Positions 42,350 through 49,853 of a stretch of 64,000 nt of DNA are shown piece by piece. The DNA is from Micromonospora rifamycinica (GTDB taxonomy: Bacteria; Actinomycetota; Actinomycetes; Mycobacteriales; Micromonosporaceae). The position numbers and the translations under genes were made by a program. The stretch covers positions 5,152,001 to 5,216,000 of the forward strand of contig NZ_LT607752.1 of NCBI RefSeq assembly GCF_900090265.1, read 5' to 3'. The notes beneath the pieces are model-generated. The model was given only the letters and a program-made list of their open reading frames with translations, had not been told where the DNA came from and ran no database searches. Positions within the stretch are counted from its first letter, which is position 1, and the number at the start of each line of letters is the position of its first letter.

Positions 42350-43372
42350 ATGTCTGCGTTGCTGCGTAGTGGTCCGTGGTCGGTGCGCCTCGCCCGTCAC
42401 CGGTCCGTCCTCTCCTGGTTCGCGTCCCTCGCCACCCGCCGGTGGCGTCCGGCGGCGCTGACGGCCGTGTTGCTGCTGGTCTCCGGTGGGCTGGCGGTCA
42501 CCGCCGCTGCGGGGTCGGACGCCGGCCGCCTGGTCGCCCGGCCGGTGGCCACGTCGGGTGGTCCCGCCGGTGGCGTCGGATCCGCCGGTACCGGCTACGC
42601 CTCCGGGGTGGCCGGCGGCCCTGGTGACCTGGCTGTCGCCGGGCCGGGCGGCGGCTCCGGGCCGGTCGGCCCGGCCGGTGCGGCGACACCCGGTGCGCCG
42701 GCGGCGCAGGTGGCCGGTGGTGCGCAGGTGACCGGTGGTGCGGTCCCGACGACGACGGTGCCGGCGTTGGCGGTGTCCGGGCCGGTGCCGGCGAGCGGCC
42801 GGGGCACCCTCCGGTACGACGACCGGGCCGGGGTGACGCTGGGCCGGTCCGGCGGGGTGCAGCGGTACCGGGTGGCGGTGGAGAACGGCTCCGGCGAGGA
42901 CGTCCGGGACTTCTCCGACCAGGTGCAGGCGGCGTTGGCCGGGCCGGGCAGCTGGGTGGACGGCGGCGGGTTGCGGCTGCGGCGGGTGCCGGGGAACGCG
43001 CCGTACGACTTCACCGTCCAGTTGGTGACCCGGAACACGGCGGCCCGACTGTGCCGGGCCGGGGGTGTGGACATCCGGGTCGGCGGTGTGCCGTACACGT
43101 CGTGCCGCGCGCCCGGCAAGGTGATCGTCAACCTGGACCGGTGGCGGTTGTCGGTGGCGCACTTCGTCCGGGCCGGGGTGCCGCTGGAGCGCTACCGGAC
43201 GTACGTGGTGAACCACGAGGTGGGGCACCAGTTGGGGCATCGCCACGAGGACTGCCCGGGGCCGGGTCGGCCGGCGCCGGTGATGCAGCAGCAGTCGCTG
43301 TTCCTGGGGGGCTGCACGGCGAACCCGTGGCCCTACCTGAACGGCAGGCGGTACGCCGGCCCGGCCCGCTGA
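42350..43372 (+). CDS. DUF3152 protein, copy 1
   Basis: A 340-residue membrane-anchored protein. One TM helix lies at residues 35-55, then a long Gly/Ala/Pro linker. The C-terminal 170 residues are the DUF3152 domain: RYRVAVENGSGED, FTVQLVTRNTAARLC, and the metal-site-like YVVNHEVGHQLGHRHEDC with H-E-x-x-H, followed by PAPVMQQQS. This resembles zinc metalloproteases of the gluzincin/metzincin type; activity is not proven. It lies 5 bases after the hydrolase gene. Confidence 0.85.
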   Translation: MSALLRSGPWSVRLARHRSVLSWFASLATRRWRPAALTAVLLLVSGGLAVTAAAGSDAGRLVARPVATSGGPAGGVGSAGTGYASGVAGGPGDLAVAGPGGGSGPVGPAGAATPGAPAAQVAGGAQVTGGAVPTTTVPALAVSGPVPASGRGTLRYDDRAGVTLGRSGGVQRYRVAVENGSGEDVRDFSDQVQAALAGPGSWVDGGGLRLRRVPGNAPYDFTVQLVTRNTAARLCRAGGVDIRVGGVPYTSCRAPGKVIVNLDRWRLSVAHFVRAGVPLERYRTYVVNHEVGHQLGHRHEDCPGPGRPAPVMQQQSLFLGGCTANPWPYLNGRRYAGPAR

Positions 43373-43471
43373 ACCGTCCCGGTAGGGGGTGGTGGGGTTC
43401 GTCCCCCCGGCGGCGGCCCGGGGTACCCGGTGCGTCTTCCGACGGGTGGGACGGTTACCGACAACGTGAAA

Positions 43472-43519
43472 CATCTTCTCGTAAGATGCGGCAATAGCGG
43501 GTATATGCCCGATTAGTCT
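43472..43519. promoter_or_regulatory. inverted repeats upstream of second DUF3152 gene
   Basis: CATCTT-ctcgt-AAGATG (43472-43488) is a perfect 6-bp inverted repeat; CGGG-tatatg-CCCG (43498-43511) is another. TAGTCT (43514-43519) could be a -10 box eight to fifteen bases ahead of a near-leaderless GTG at 43534. This stretch is AT-richer than its neighbours, which suggests a promoter with operators. Confidence 0.45.
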
Positions 43520-43533
43520 GCCATGCTGGTCGG

Positions 43534-44562
43534 GTGAGCACCCCGACCGACTCCGCCGGCCACCCGGAGGCACCCGCCACCGAACGGCCCGACCCGTGGC
43601 ACGGCGGGCCTGATGCCGACCCGTGGCACGGCGGGCCGTGCGCCCACCTGGAGGCCGGGCCGTGCGCCGACCCGTGGCACCGCGACCCGTGCGCCGACCG
43701 GGAGGTCGGGCCGTGGCGGGCCGACCCGCAGGCCGGGCCGGGGTGTGCCGGGCCGCGCCGCGCCGCCGCCCGGCACGGGAACCCGTACCGTCGGCGGCGG
43801 TTGCGGCGTCGTCGCCGGACCGTGCTGCTCGGCCTAGCCCTGGTCGGCCTCGGCGTGGGCGGGTTCGTCACGCTGCAGCCGGACGACCGGCCGGAGGACC
43901 CGGCGCGGGTCGCCGGGCGGTTGGCCGACGGGGCGGGCGGTGGCCGGCTGGCCGGCGGGGTGGCGGCGGAGCCGACCGGCGACCGCTATCCGCGCAGCGG
44001 CCCCGGCCGGTTCACCGCCGCCGACGGCCGCTCCGAGGTGGCCGGCTTCGACGGTCCGCTGTACCGCTACCGGGTCGAGGTGGAGCAGGGCAGCGGCCAG
44101 GACGTGGCCGGGTTCGCCGCCGCCGTGGACGCCACGCTGGGCGACCCGAACAGCTGGATCCGCTCCGGCGAACTGCGGTTCCAGCGGGTGCCGGAGGCCG
44201 TCGCCGCCGACTTCACCGTCTATCTGGCCACCCCGGCCACCTCGGAGCGGATGTGCGCCGAGGGCGGGCTGGACACCGAGGGCTACACCTCCTGCCGGCT
44301 GCCCGGCCGGGTGGTGATCAACCTGGCCCGCTGGATGGACGCGGTGCCGGACTACGGGGCGCCGCTGGCGGTCTACCGGACGTACGTGGTCAACCACGAG
44401 GTCGGCCACGAACTCGGCGAGGAGCACCAGGCCTGCCCCGGCCCCGGCGAGCCGGCCCCGGTGATGCAGCAGCAGACCTACGGGCTGGACGGCTGCGTGG
44501 CGAACGCCTGGCCGTACGTGGACGGCTCCCGCTACTCCGGCGACCTCGTCCCGGGTAGCTGA
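43534..44562 (+). CDS. DUF3152 protein, copy 2
   Basis: A 342-residue paralog of the preceding gene. The N-terminal 80 residues are His/Cys/Pro-rich with DPWHGGP-type repeats; a TM helix follows near 92-108. The DUF3152 domain keeps YVVNHEVGHELGEEHQAC and PAPVMQQQTYGLDGC. The N-terminal repeats are unlike copy 1. Tandem copies suggest different partners or regulation. GTG at 43534, with inverted repeats close upstream. Confidence 0.85.
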   Translation: MSTPTDSAGHPEAPATERPDPWHGGPDADPWHGGPCAHLEAGPCADPWHRDPCADREVGPWRADPQAGPGCAGPRRAAARHGNPYRRRRLRRRRRTVLLGLALVGLGVGGFVTLQPDDRPEDPARVAGRLADGAGGGRLAGGVAAEPTGDRYPRSGPGRFTAADGRSEVAGFDGPLYRYRVEVEQGSGQDVAGFAAAVDATLGDPNSWIRSGELRFQRVPEAVAADFTVYLATPATSERMCAEGGLDTEGYTSCRLPGRVVINLARWMDAVPDYGAPLAVYRTYVVNHEVGHELGEEHQACPGPGEPAPVMQQQTYGLDGCVANAWPYVDGSRYSGDLVPGS

Positions 44563-44672
44563 GATATTCCCGCTCCCGCATGTCGGACGGGGTGTCCCTG
44601 CTCATGGCCGAGGGGCCTCCCGGCGAGCGACAATGGCCCGGTTCGCCACCAGCCGATCCCGGGGAGTCCACC

Positions 44673-45854
44673 GTGTCGTTGCCCCCGCTCGTCGAACCCG
44701 CCGCCGAGCTGACCGTTGACGAGATCCGCCGCTACTCCCGCCACCTGATCATCCCCGACGTCGGGGTGCAGGGGCAGAAGCGGCTGAAGAACGCCCGGGT
44801 GCTCTGCGTCGGCGCCGGTGGTCTCGGCTCGCCGGCCCTGATGTACCTGGCCGCGGCGGGCGTCGGCACCCTCGGCATCATCGACTTCGACACCGTCGAC
44901 GAGTCCAACCTCCAGCGCCAGATCATCCACGGCGTCTCCGACATCGGCCGGTCCAAGGCCGAGTCGGCAGCCGCGTCGATCCGCGAGATCAACCCGCTGG
45001 TCAACGTCGAGATCCACAACACCGCGCTGGACCGGGACAACGTCCGGGACATCTTCTCCGGCTACGACCTGATCGTCGACGGCACCGACAACTTCGCCAC
45101 CCGCTACATGGTCAACGACGCGGCGGTGCTGCTCGGCAAGCCGTACGTCTGGGGGTCGATCTACCGCTTCGACGGCCAGGCGTCGGTCTTCTGGGCCGAG
45201 CACGGCCCCTGCTACCGCTGCCTCTACCCGGAGCCCCCGCCGCCGGGCATGGTGCCGTCCTGCGCCGAGGGCGGCGTGCTCGGCGTGCTCTGCGCGTCGA
45301 TCGGCTCGATCCAGGTCAACGAGGCGATCAAGCTGCTCGCCGGGATCGGTGAGCCGCTGGTCGGCCGGCTGATGGTCTACGACGCGCTGGAGATGGAGTA
45401 CCGCAAGATCAAGGTCCGCAAGGATCCGAACTGCGTGCTCTGCGGCGAGAACCCCACGGTCACCGACCTGCTGGAGGACTACGAGGACTTCTGCGGCGCG
45501 GTCTCCGAGGAGGCCCAGGAGGCGATCGTCGACTCGACCATCACCGCCGGCGAGCTGAAGGAGTGGCAGGACGCCGGCAAGGACATCTTCCTGGTCGACG
45601 TGCGGGAGCCCGCCGAGTACGAGATCGTCCGGATTCCCGGCTCCACCCTGATCCCCAAGGGCGAGATCATCTCCGGCGAGGCGCTGGCGAAGTTCCCGCA
45701 GGACCGGCAGGTCGTGCTGCACTGCAAGTCCGGGGTCCGCTCGGCCGAGGCGCTCGCCGCGCTGAAGGCGGCCGGGTTCCGCGACGCGGTGCACGTCCAG
45801 GGCGGGGTGCTCTCCTGGATCAAGCAGATCGATCCCTCGCTGCCCGCGTACTGA
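44673..45854 (+). CDS. moeZ: MoeZ/MoeB adenylyltransferase-sulfurtransferase
   Basis: A 393-residue protein with an E1-like ThiF domain (GAGGLGSPALMYLAAAG nucleotide loop, IIDFDTVDESNLQRQ, Cys pairs CYRC and CVLC for zinc) and a C-terminal rhodanese domain (LVDVREPAEY, active-site CKSGVRSAE). It activates the C-terminal glycine of MoaD, ThiS or CysO-like proteins and adds sulfur, for molybdopterin, thiamine or cysteine synthesis. GTG at 44673 follows GGGGAG. The gene order around it matches the M. tuberculosis moeZ region. Confidence 0.93.
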   Translation: MSLPPLVEPAAELTVDEIRRYSRHLIIPDVGVQGQKRLKNARVLCVGAGGLGSPALMYLAAAGVGTLGIIDFDTVDESNLQRQIIHGVSDIGRSKAESAAASIREINPLVNVEIHNTALDRDNVRDIFSGYDLIVDGTDNFATRYMVNDAAVLLGKPYVWGSIYRFDGQASVFWAEHGPCYRCLYPEPPPPGMVPSCAEGGVLGVLCASIGSIQVNEAIKLLAGIGEPLVGRLMVYDALEMEYRKIKVRKDPNCVLCGENPTVTDLLEDYEDFCGAVSEEAQEAIVDSTITAGELKEWQDAGKDIFLVDVREPAEYEIVRIPGSTLIPKGEIISGEALAKFPQDRQVVLHCKSGVRSAEALAALKAAGFRDAVHVQGGVLSWIKQIDPSLPAY

Positions 45855-45897
45855 GGCCGGCGCCGGGGCAGGCGCTGCCCGCGTACTGAGGCCGGCG
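45838..45897. repeat. duplicated 3' end of the moeZ gene
   Basis: A 25-bp segment containing the last codons, the TGA stop and the following bases (cgctgcccgcgtactgaggc...) occurs at 45838-45862 and again exactly at 45873-45897. The second copy is not translated by the first frame. The region otherwise holds only 175 bp before the next gene. Confidence 0.85.
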
Positions 45898-46028
45898 CTG
45901 CCCGGTTACCGACCGGCGACGGCGGGGCGCAACGGCGACGGGCCGGGGCCGGGGGCGGCGACGAACCGTCCCCGGCCCCGACCGATTCCCCGAGGCGGGA
46001 TCGCCTTCGCGCCGGTAGCGTCTGCGGC

Positions 46029-47003
46029 GTGGTCGACTTGGATGCCGCGATCGGCTTCGTCGTGGCGCACGGTGACGCGGTGGACCGGGCCCGGCTGTCC
46101 CGGCTGCGCACCGGTGCGCCCGTACCCGATGAACTGCTCGACGCCGCTGAGGTGGGGCAGACCGCCGACGGCGGCTGGCCCGCCCTCCTCGGCGGCGACG
46201 TCCCGTCCGTGGACGCCACCTGCTTCCGCCTCAGCGAGCTGGACGATCTCGGGGCGCTCGGCCGACCGGCGGCCCGGCACGCGCTGGACTGGCTGGCCGC
46301 CCGGCAACTGCCCGACGGCGGCTGGGACGAGGACCCGCGGCTGGCCGGCAGCGCCCCCGAGTGGGCCACCCCGGGCGACCCGGAGGCCCGGCTCTACCTG
46401 ACCGCCAATGCCGCCTTCTGGCTCAGCGTGGCCGGTCGGGACGCCCGTGCCGCCGGCCCGCTGGACCACCGCGTCGGCGGGGCGTACGCCGGGGTGGTGC
46501 AGGCGGCGGCGCAGGCCCTGGCCGGGCGGCTCGCCCCGGACGGCACCTGGCCGTCCTTCCTGGCCGCCGGCTGGCTCAGCGCGGCCGTGCTGCACCGTCA
46601 GCAGCTCTACTACGAGTCGGCCCGGATCCAGGCGGTGCTGGCCGAGCGGATGCCGGGGCTCTCCCCGGCCGACGTGGCCGCGCTGGCCGCCACGCTGCGC
46701 CGGGTCGAGGTGGGCGAGGAGCAGTGGGTGCTGGTGTCGGCCCGCAAGCGCCTCGCCGAGACCCAGCGCAGCGACGGCGGCTGGGACAGCGACGACGGCC
46801 ACCAGTTCGACGTGCACACCACGCTCACCGCGATCCGCGCCTGCCGCCCGGTCGGGCCGGTCGCCCCGCCGGGGTCACCGGTCGCCCCGCCGGGGTCGCC
46901 GGTCCTCCCGCCGGGGTCACCGGTCGCCCCGCCGGGGTCGCCGGTGGTCCGGCGGCACCGGGTGGCCCCGCCGGCCGGCGACGAGGAGCCCGGCACCTGG
47001 TGA
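46029..47003 (+). CDS. squalene/prenyl-cyclase repeat protein
   Basis: A 324-residue protein with several QW-type repeats (TADGGWPALL, LPDGGWDED, PDGTWPS, SDGGWDSD) folding into an alpha-alpha barrel. The class II cyclase D-x-D-D-T-A motif is not present, the equivalent being DVHTTLTA, so cyclase activity is doubtful. A short proline tail of four APPGSPV-like units lies near residues 278-306, and a disordered end follows. The role is unknown; it may bind isoprenoid or modify it. GTG at 46029. Confidence 0.75.
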   Translation: MVDLDAAIGFVVAHGDAVDRARLSRLRTGAPVPDELLDAAEVGQTADGGWPALLGGDVPSVDATCFRLSELDDLGALGRPAARHALDWLAARQLPDGGWDEDPRLAGSAPEWATPGDPEARLYLTANAAFWLSVAGRDARAAGPLDHRVGGAYAGVVQAAAQALAGRLAPDGTWPSFLAAGWLSAAVLHRQQLYYESARIQAVLAERMPGLSPADVAALAATLRRVEVGEEQWVLVSARKRLAETQRSDGGWDSDDGHQFDVHTTLTAIRACRPVGPVAPPGSPVAPPGSPVLPPGSPVAPPGSPVVRRHRVAPPAGDEEPGTW

Positions 47004-47022
47004 CCCGGGGCGCGCGGGCGGC

Positions 47023-48264
47023 TCAGCGCAGGTGGCCGTCGCCGGTCACCACGTACTTGGTGGAGGTCAGCTCGGGCAGCCCCATCGGCCCCCGGGCGTG
47101 CAGCTTCTGGGTGGAGATGCCGATCTCCGCGCCGAAGCCGAACTCGCCGCCGTCGGTGAACCGGGTCGAGGCGTTCACCATCACCGCCGCCGCGTCCACC
47201 CGGGCCACGAACTCCCGGGCGGCGGACTGCGAGTCGGTGACGATCGCCTCGGTGTGGCCGGTGCCGTAGCGGCGGATGTGCGCCACCGCCGCGTCGAGCG
47301 AGTCGACCACGGCGACGGAGATGTCGGCCGAGAGGTACTCGGTGGCGAAGTCCTCGTCGGTGGCCGGCACCACGGCGGGGGAGTGGGCGGCGACCTCGGG
47401 GGAGCCGTGCACGGTCACCCCGGCCTCGGCGAACGCGGCCAGCACGACCGGCAGGAAGGTGTCGGCGACATCGGCGTGCACCAGCAGCGACTCGGCGGTG
47501 TTGCAGGTGGAGAGGCGCTGGGTCTTGGCGTTCAGCGTGATCGCCACCGCCTTGGCCGGGTCGGCGGCGGCGTCCACGTAGACGTGGCAGTTGCCCACCC
47601 CGGTCTCGATCACCGGCACCGTCGACTCCTCGACCACCGTCCGGATCAGCGACGCGCCGCCGCGCGGGATCAGCACGTCGACCAGGCCCCGGGCGCGCAT
47701 CAGCTCCTTGACCGAGTCCCGCGAGCCGGCGTCGAGCAGCTGCACCGCGTCGGCGGGCAGCCCGGCCCCGGCCACCGCCTCGCGCAGCACCGTCACCAGC
47801 GCCGCGTTGGAGTGCGCGGCCGACGACGAGCCGCGCAGCAGGGCCGCGTTGCCGGACTTCAGGCAGATGCCGGCGGCGTCCACCGTCACGTTGGGGCGGG
47901 CCTCGTAGATGATGCCGACCACCCCGAACGGCACCCGGATCTGCCGTAGCTCCAGCCCGTTGGGCAGGGTCGAGCCGCGGACCACCTCGCCCACCGGGTC
48001 GGGCAGCGCCGCCATCTCGCGCAGCGCGTCGGCGATGCCCGCCACCCGGCTCGCGTCGAGCGCGAGCCGGTCCAGCACGGCCGCGCTCAGCCCGGCCTCC
48101 CGCCCGGCCGCCAGGTCCGCCTCGTTCGCGGTGAGGATCTCCGGTGTACGCGTCACCAGCGCGTCGGCCATCGCGACCAGCGCGCCGTCCTTGACGGTAC
48201 GGGTGGCGACCGCGAGGGCCTCTGCCGCGTCCCGGGCCCGTCGGGCCTGCTCGACGACGCTCAT
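47023..48264 (-). CDS. proA: gamma-glutamyl phosphate reductase
   Basis: A 413-residue NADPH-dependent enzyme that converts gamma-glutamyl phosphate to glutamate semialdehyde in proline synthesis. It is of aldehyde-dehydrogenase fold, with the catalytic Cys in TQRLSTCNTAESLLVH and the late motif RFTDGGEFGFGAEIGISTQKLHARGPMG. ATG at 48264 is preceded by AAGGAG; the frame is open upstream only into the proB intergenic. It follows proB 50 bases downstream, so the two form a proBA operon. Confidence 0.95.
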   Translation of the reverse strand: MSVVEQARRARDAAEALAVATRTVKDGALVAMADALVTRTPEILTANEADLAAGREAGLSAAVLDRLALDASRVAGIADALREMAALPDPVGEVVRGSTLPNGLELRQIRVPFGVVGIIYEARPNVTVDAAGICLKSGNAALLRGSSSAAHSNAALVTVLREAVAGAGLPADAVQLLDAGSRDSVKELMRARGLVDVLIPRGGASLIRTVVEESTVPVIETGVGNCHVYVDAAADPAKAVAITLNAKTQRLSTCNTAESLLVHADVADTFLPVVLAAFAEAGVTVHGSPEVAAHSPAVVPATDEDFATEYLSADISVAVVDSLDAAVAHIRRYGTGHTEAIVTDSQSAAREFVARVDAAAVMVNASTRFTDGGEFGFGAEIGISTQKLHARGPMGLPELTSTKYVVTGDGHLR

Positions 48265-48314
48265 TGCGTACTCCTTGGGAGGTCCGGAAGCGCCCGTGCC
48301 CCGGGCGCCTGATG

Positions 48315-49424
48315 TCACAGCAGTACCAGGTCGTCGCGGTGGACGACCTCGCGTTCGTACGCCGGGCCGAGCGCCGCGGCGAGTTCCCCGGTGGACCGGC
48401 CGAGCAGGCCGGGCAGCTCCACCGCGTCGTAGTTGACCAGCCCCCGGGCCACCGACGCGCCGTCGACGTCGACCAGGTCCACCGGATCCCCGGCGGTGAA
48501 GGTGCCGTCCACGGCGGTGATCCCGGCCGGCAGCAGCGACTTGCGCCGGCCCACCACGGCCTGCACCGCGCCCGGGTCGAGGTGCAGCCGGCCCCGGGGC
48601 GCGGTGGCGTGCGCCAGCCAGAACAGCCGGGCCGCCGGGCGTCGCCGGGCCGGGTGGAAGAACGTGCCCACCGGCGCGCCGGCCAGTGCGTCACCGGCCA
48701 GCGGGGCGGCGGTGAGCACCACCGGGATGCCGAAGCCGGTGGCGATCCGGGCGGCCTCCACCTTGGTGACCATGCCGCCGGTGCCGACGCCGGCTCGACC
48801 CGCGCCGCGGATGTCGATGCCGGCCAGGTCGGCCTCGCCGCGTACCTCGGTGATCCGGGTGCTGCCGGGGCGGGTCGGGCTCCCGGTCCAGAGCGCGTCG
48901 ACGTCGGAGAGCAGGACCAGCAGGTCGGCGTCGACGAGGGCGGCGACCAGGGCGGCCAGCCGGTCGTTGTCGCCGAACCGGATCTCCTCGGTGGCGACCG
49001 TGTCGTTCTCGTTGACGATCGGCACCGCCCGCAGGTCGAGCAGCTTGCGCAGGGTCCGGTACGCGTTGCGGTAGTGCGTGCGCCGGGTCACGTCGTCGAC
49101 GGTGAGCAGGACCTGTCCGACGGTGAGCCGGTGCCGGGCGAAGCCGGCCGCGTACCGGCCGATCAGCAGGCCCTGGCCGACGCTGGCGGCGGCCTGCTGG
49201 GTGGCCAGGTCCCGCGGGCGGCGGGGGAGCCCGAGCGGGGCGAGCCCGGCGGCGATCGCCCCGGAGGAGACCAGCACCACCTCGCGGCCGGCGGCGACGA
49301 GTGCGGCGAGGGCGTCCACCAGGGTGGCCACCCGGGCTTCGTCCAGGCCGCCGGTCGCGGTGGTCAGCGAGGACGAACCGATCTTGACGACGATCCGCCG
49401 GGCCTGGGTGACTGCTTCACGCAC
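48315..49424 (-). CDS. proB: glutamate 5-kinase
   Basis: A 369-residue enzyme that phosphorylates glutamate, the first step of proline synthesis. Amino acid kinase motifs: VVKIGSSSLT, VVLVSSGAIAAG, IVNENDTVATEEIRFGDND, LLSDVDALW and GTGGMVTKVEAA. A C-terminal PUA domain is present (about residues 275-355). It is expected to be feedback inhibited by proline. GTG at 49424 fits the family start; no obg gene adjoins it. Confidence 0.95.
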   Translation of the reverse strand: MREAVTQARRIVVKIGSSSLTTATGGLDEARVATLVDALAALVAAGREVVLVSSGAIAAGLAPLGLPRRPRDLATQQAAASVGQGLLIGRYAAGFARHRLTVGQVLLTVDDVTRRTHYRNAYRTLRKLLDLRAVPIVNENDTVATEEIRFGDNDRLAALVAALVDADLLVLLSDVDALWTGSPTRPGSTRITEVRGEADLAGIDIRGAGRAGVGTGGMVTKVEAARIATGFGIPVVLTAAPLAGDALAGAPVGTFFHPARRRPAARLFWLAHATAPRGRLHLDPGAVQAVVGRRKSLLPAGITAVDGTFTAGDPVDLVDVDGASVARGLVNYDAVELPGLLGRSTGELAAALGPAYEREVVHRDDLVLL

Positions 49425-49507
49425 CCGCCCATTCTGCGTGGTCGGCCCCGACCGACCCCGCCGCGTTCCCATATCCTGGCCGGTCGGGACGCCTGAGGAG
49501 GCCGCTG

Positions 49508-49822
49508 GTGACACCTGAGGAGTACGTCGAGGCGGTGCTCGCGCTGGTCGAGCGGATTCCGCCGGGTCGGGTGATGTCCTACGGGGCGGTCGCCGACGCG
49601 CTCGCCGAACGGTCCGGGCGGGCCTCGGCCCGGCTGGTCGGCTCGATCATGGCCCGGCACGGGGCTGCGGTGCCCTGGTACCGGGTGGTGAACGCGGCGG
49701 GTCGGCTGCCACCCGGCCACGAGGTGCGGGCGCGGGCGCTGCTGCGGGCGGAGGGCTGCCCGCTGCGGGGTGCCGGGGTGGATCTGGATGCCGCCAAATG
49801 GTGGCCGGGTGAGGGGCGGTGA
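49508..49822 (+). CDS. alkyltransferase-like protein (MGMT fold)
   Basis: A 104-residue DNA-binding protein. The MGMT fold is clear: IPPGRVMSYGAVADAL (helix-turn-helix), arginine finger region SARLVGSIM and VPWYRVVNAAGRLP. The active-site PCHRV of true alkyltransferases is PWYRV, so the catalytic Cys is absent. Alkyltransferase-like proteins mark O6-alkylguanine for nucleotide excision repair. A similar gene lies near moeZ in mycobacteria. GTG at 49508 follows GAGGAGG. Confidence 0.92.
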   Translation: MTPEEYVEAVLALVERIPPGRVMSYGAVADALAERSGRASARLVGSIMARHGAAVPWYRVVNAAGRLPPGHEVRARALLRAEGCPLRGAGVDLDAAKWWPGEGR

Positions 49823-49853
49823 CCAGGCGAGAACGTGAGTAACATTCGGCCGC

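Noticed and set aside
26078..47003. SARP-like regulator plus cyclase-repeat protein as parts of a biosynthetic gene cluster
   Set aside because: They are 20 kb apart with housekeeping genes between them, and no synthase, tailoring or resistance set is present.
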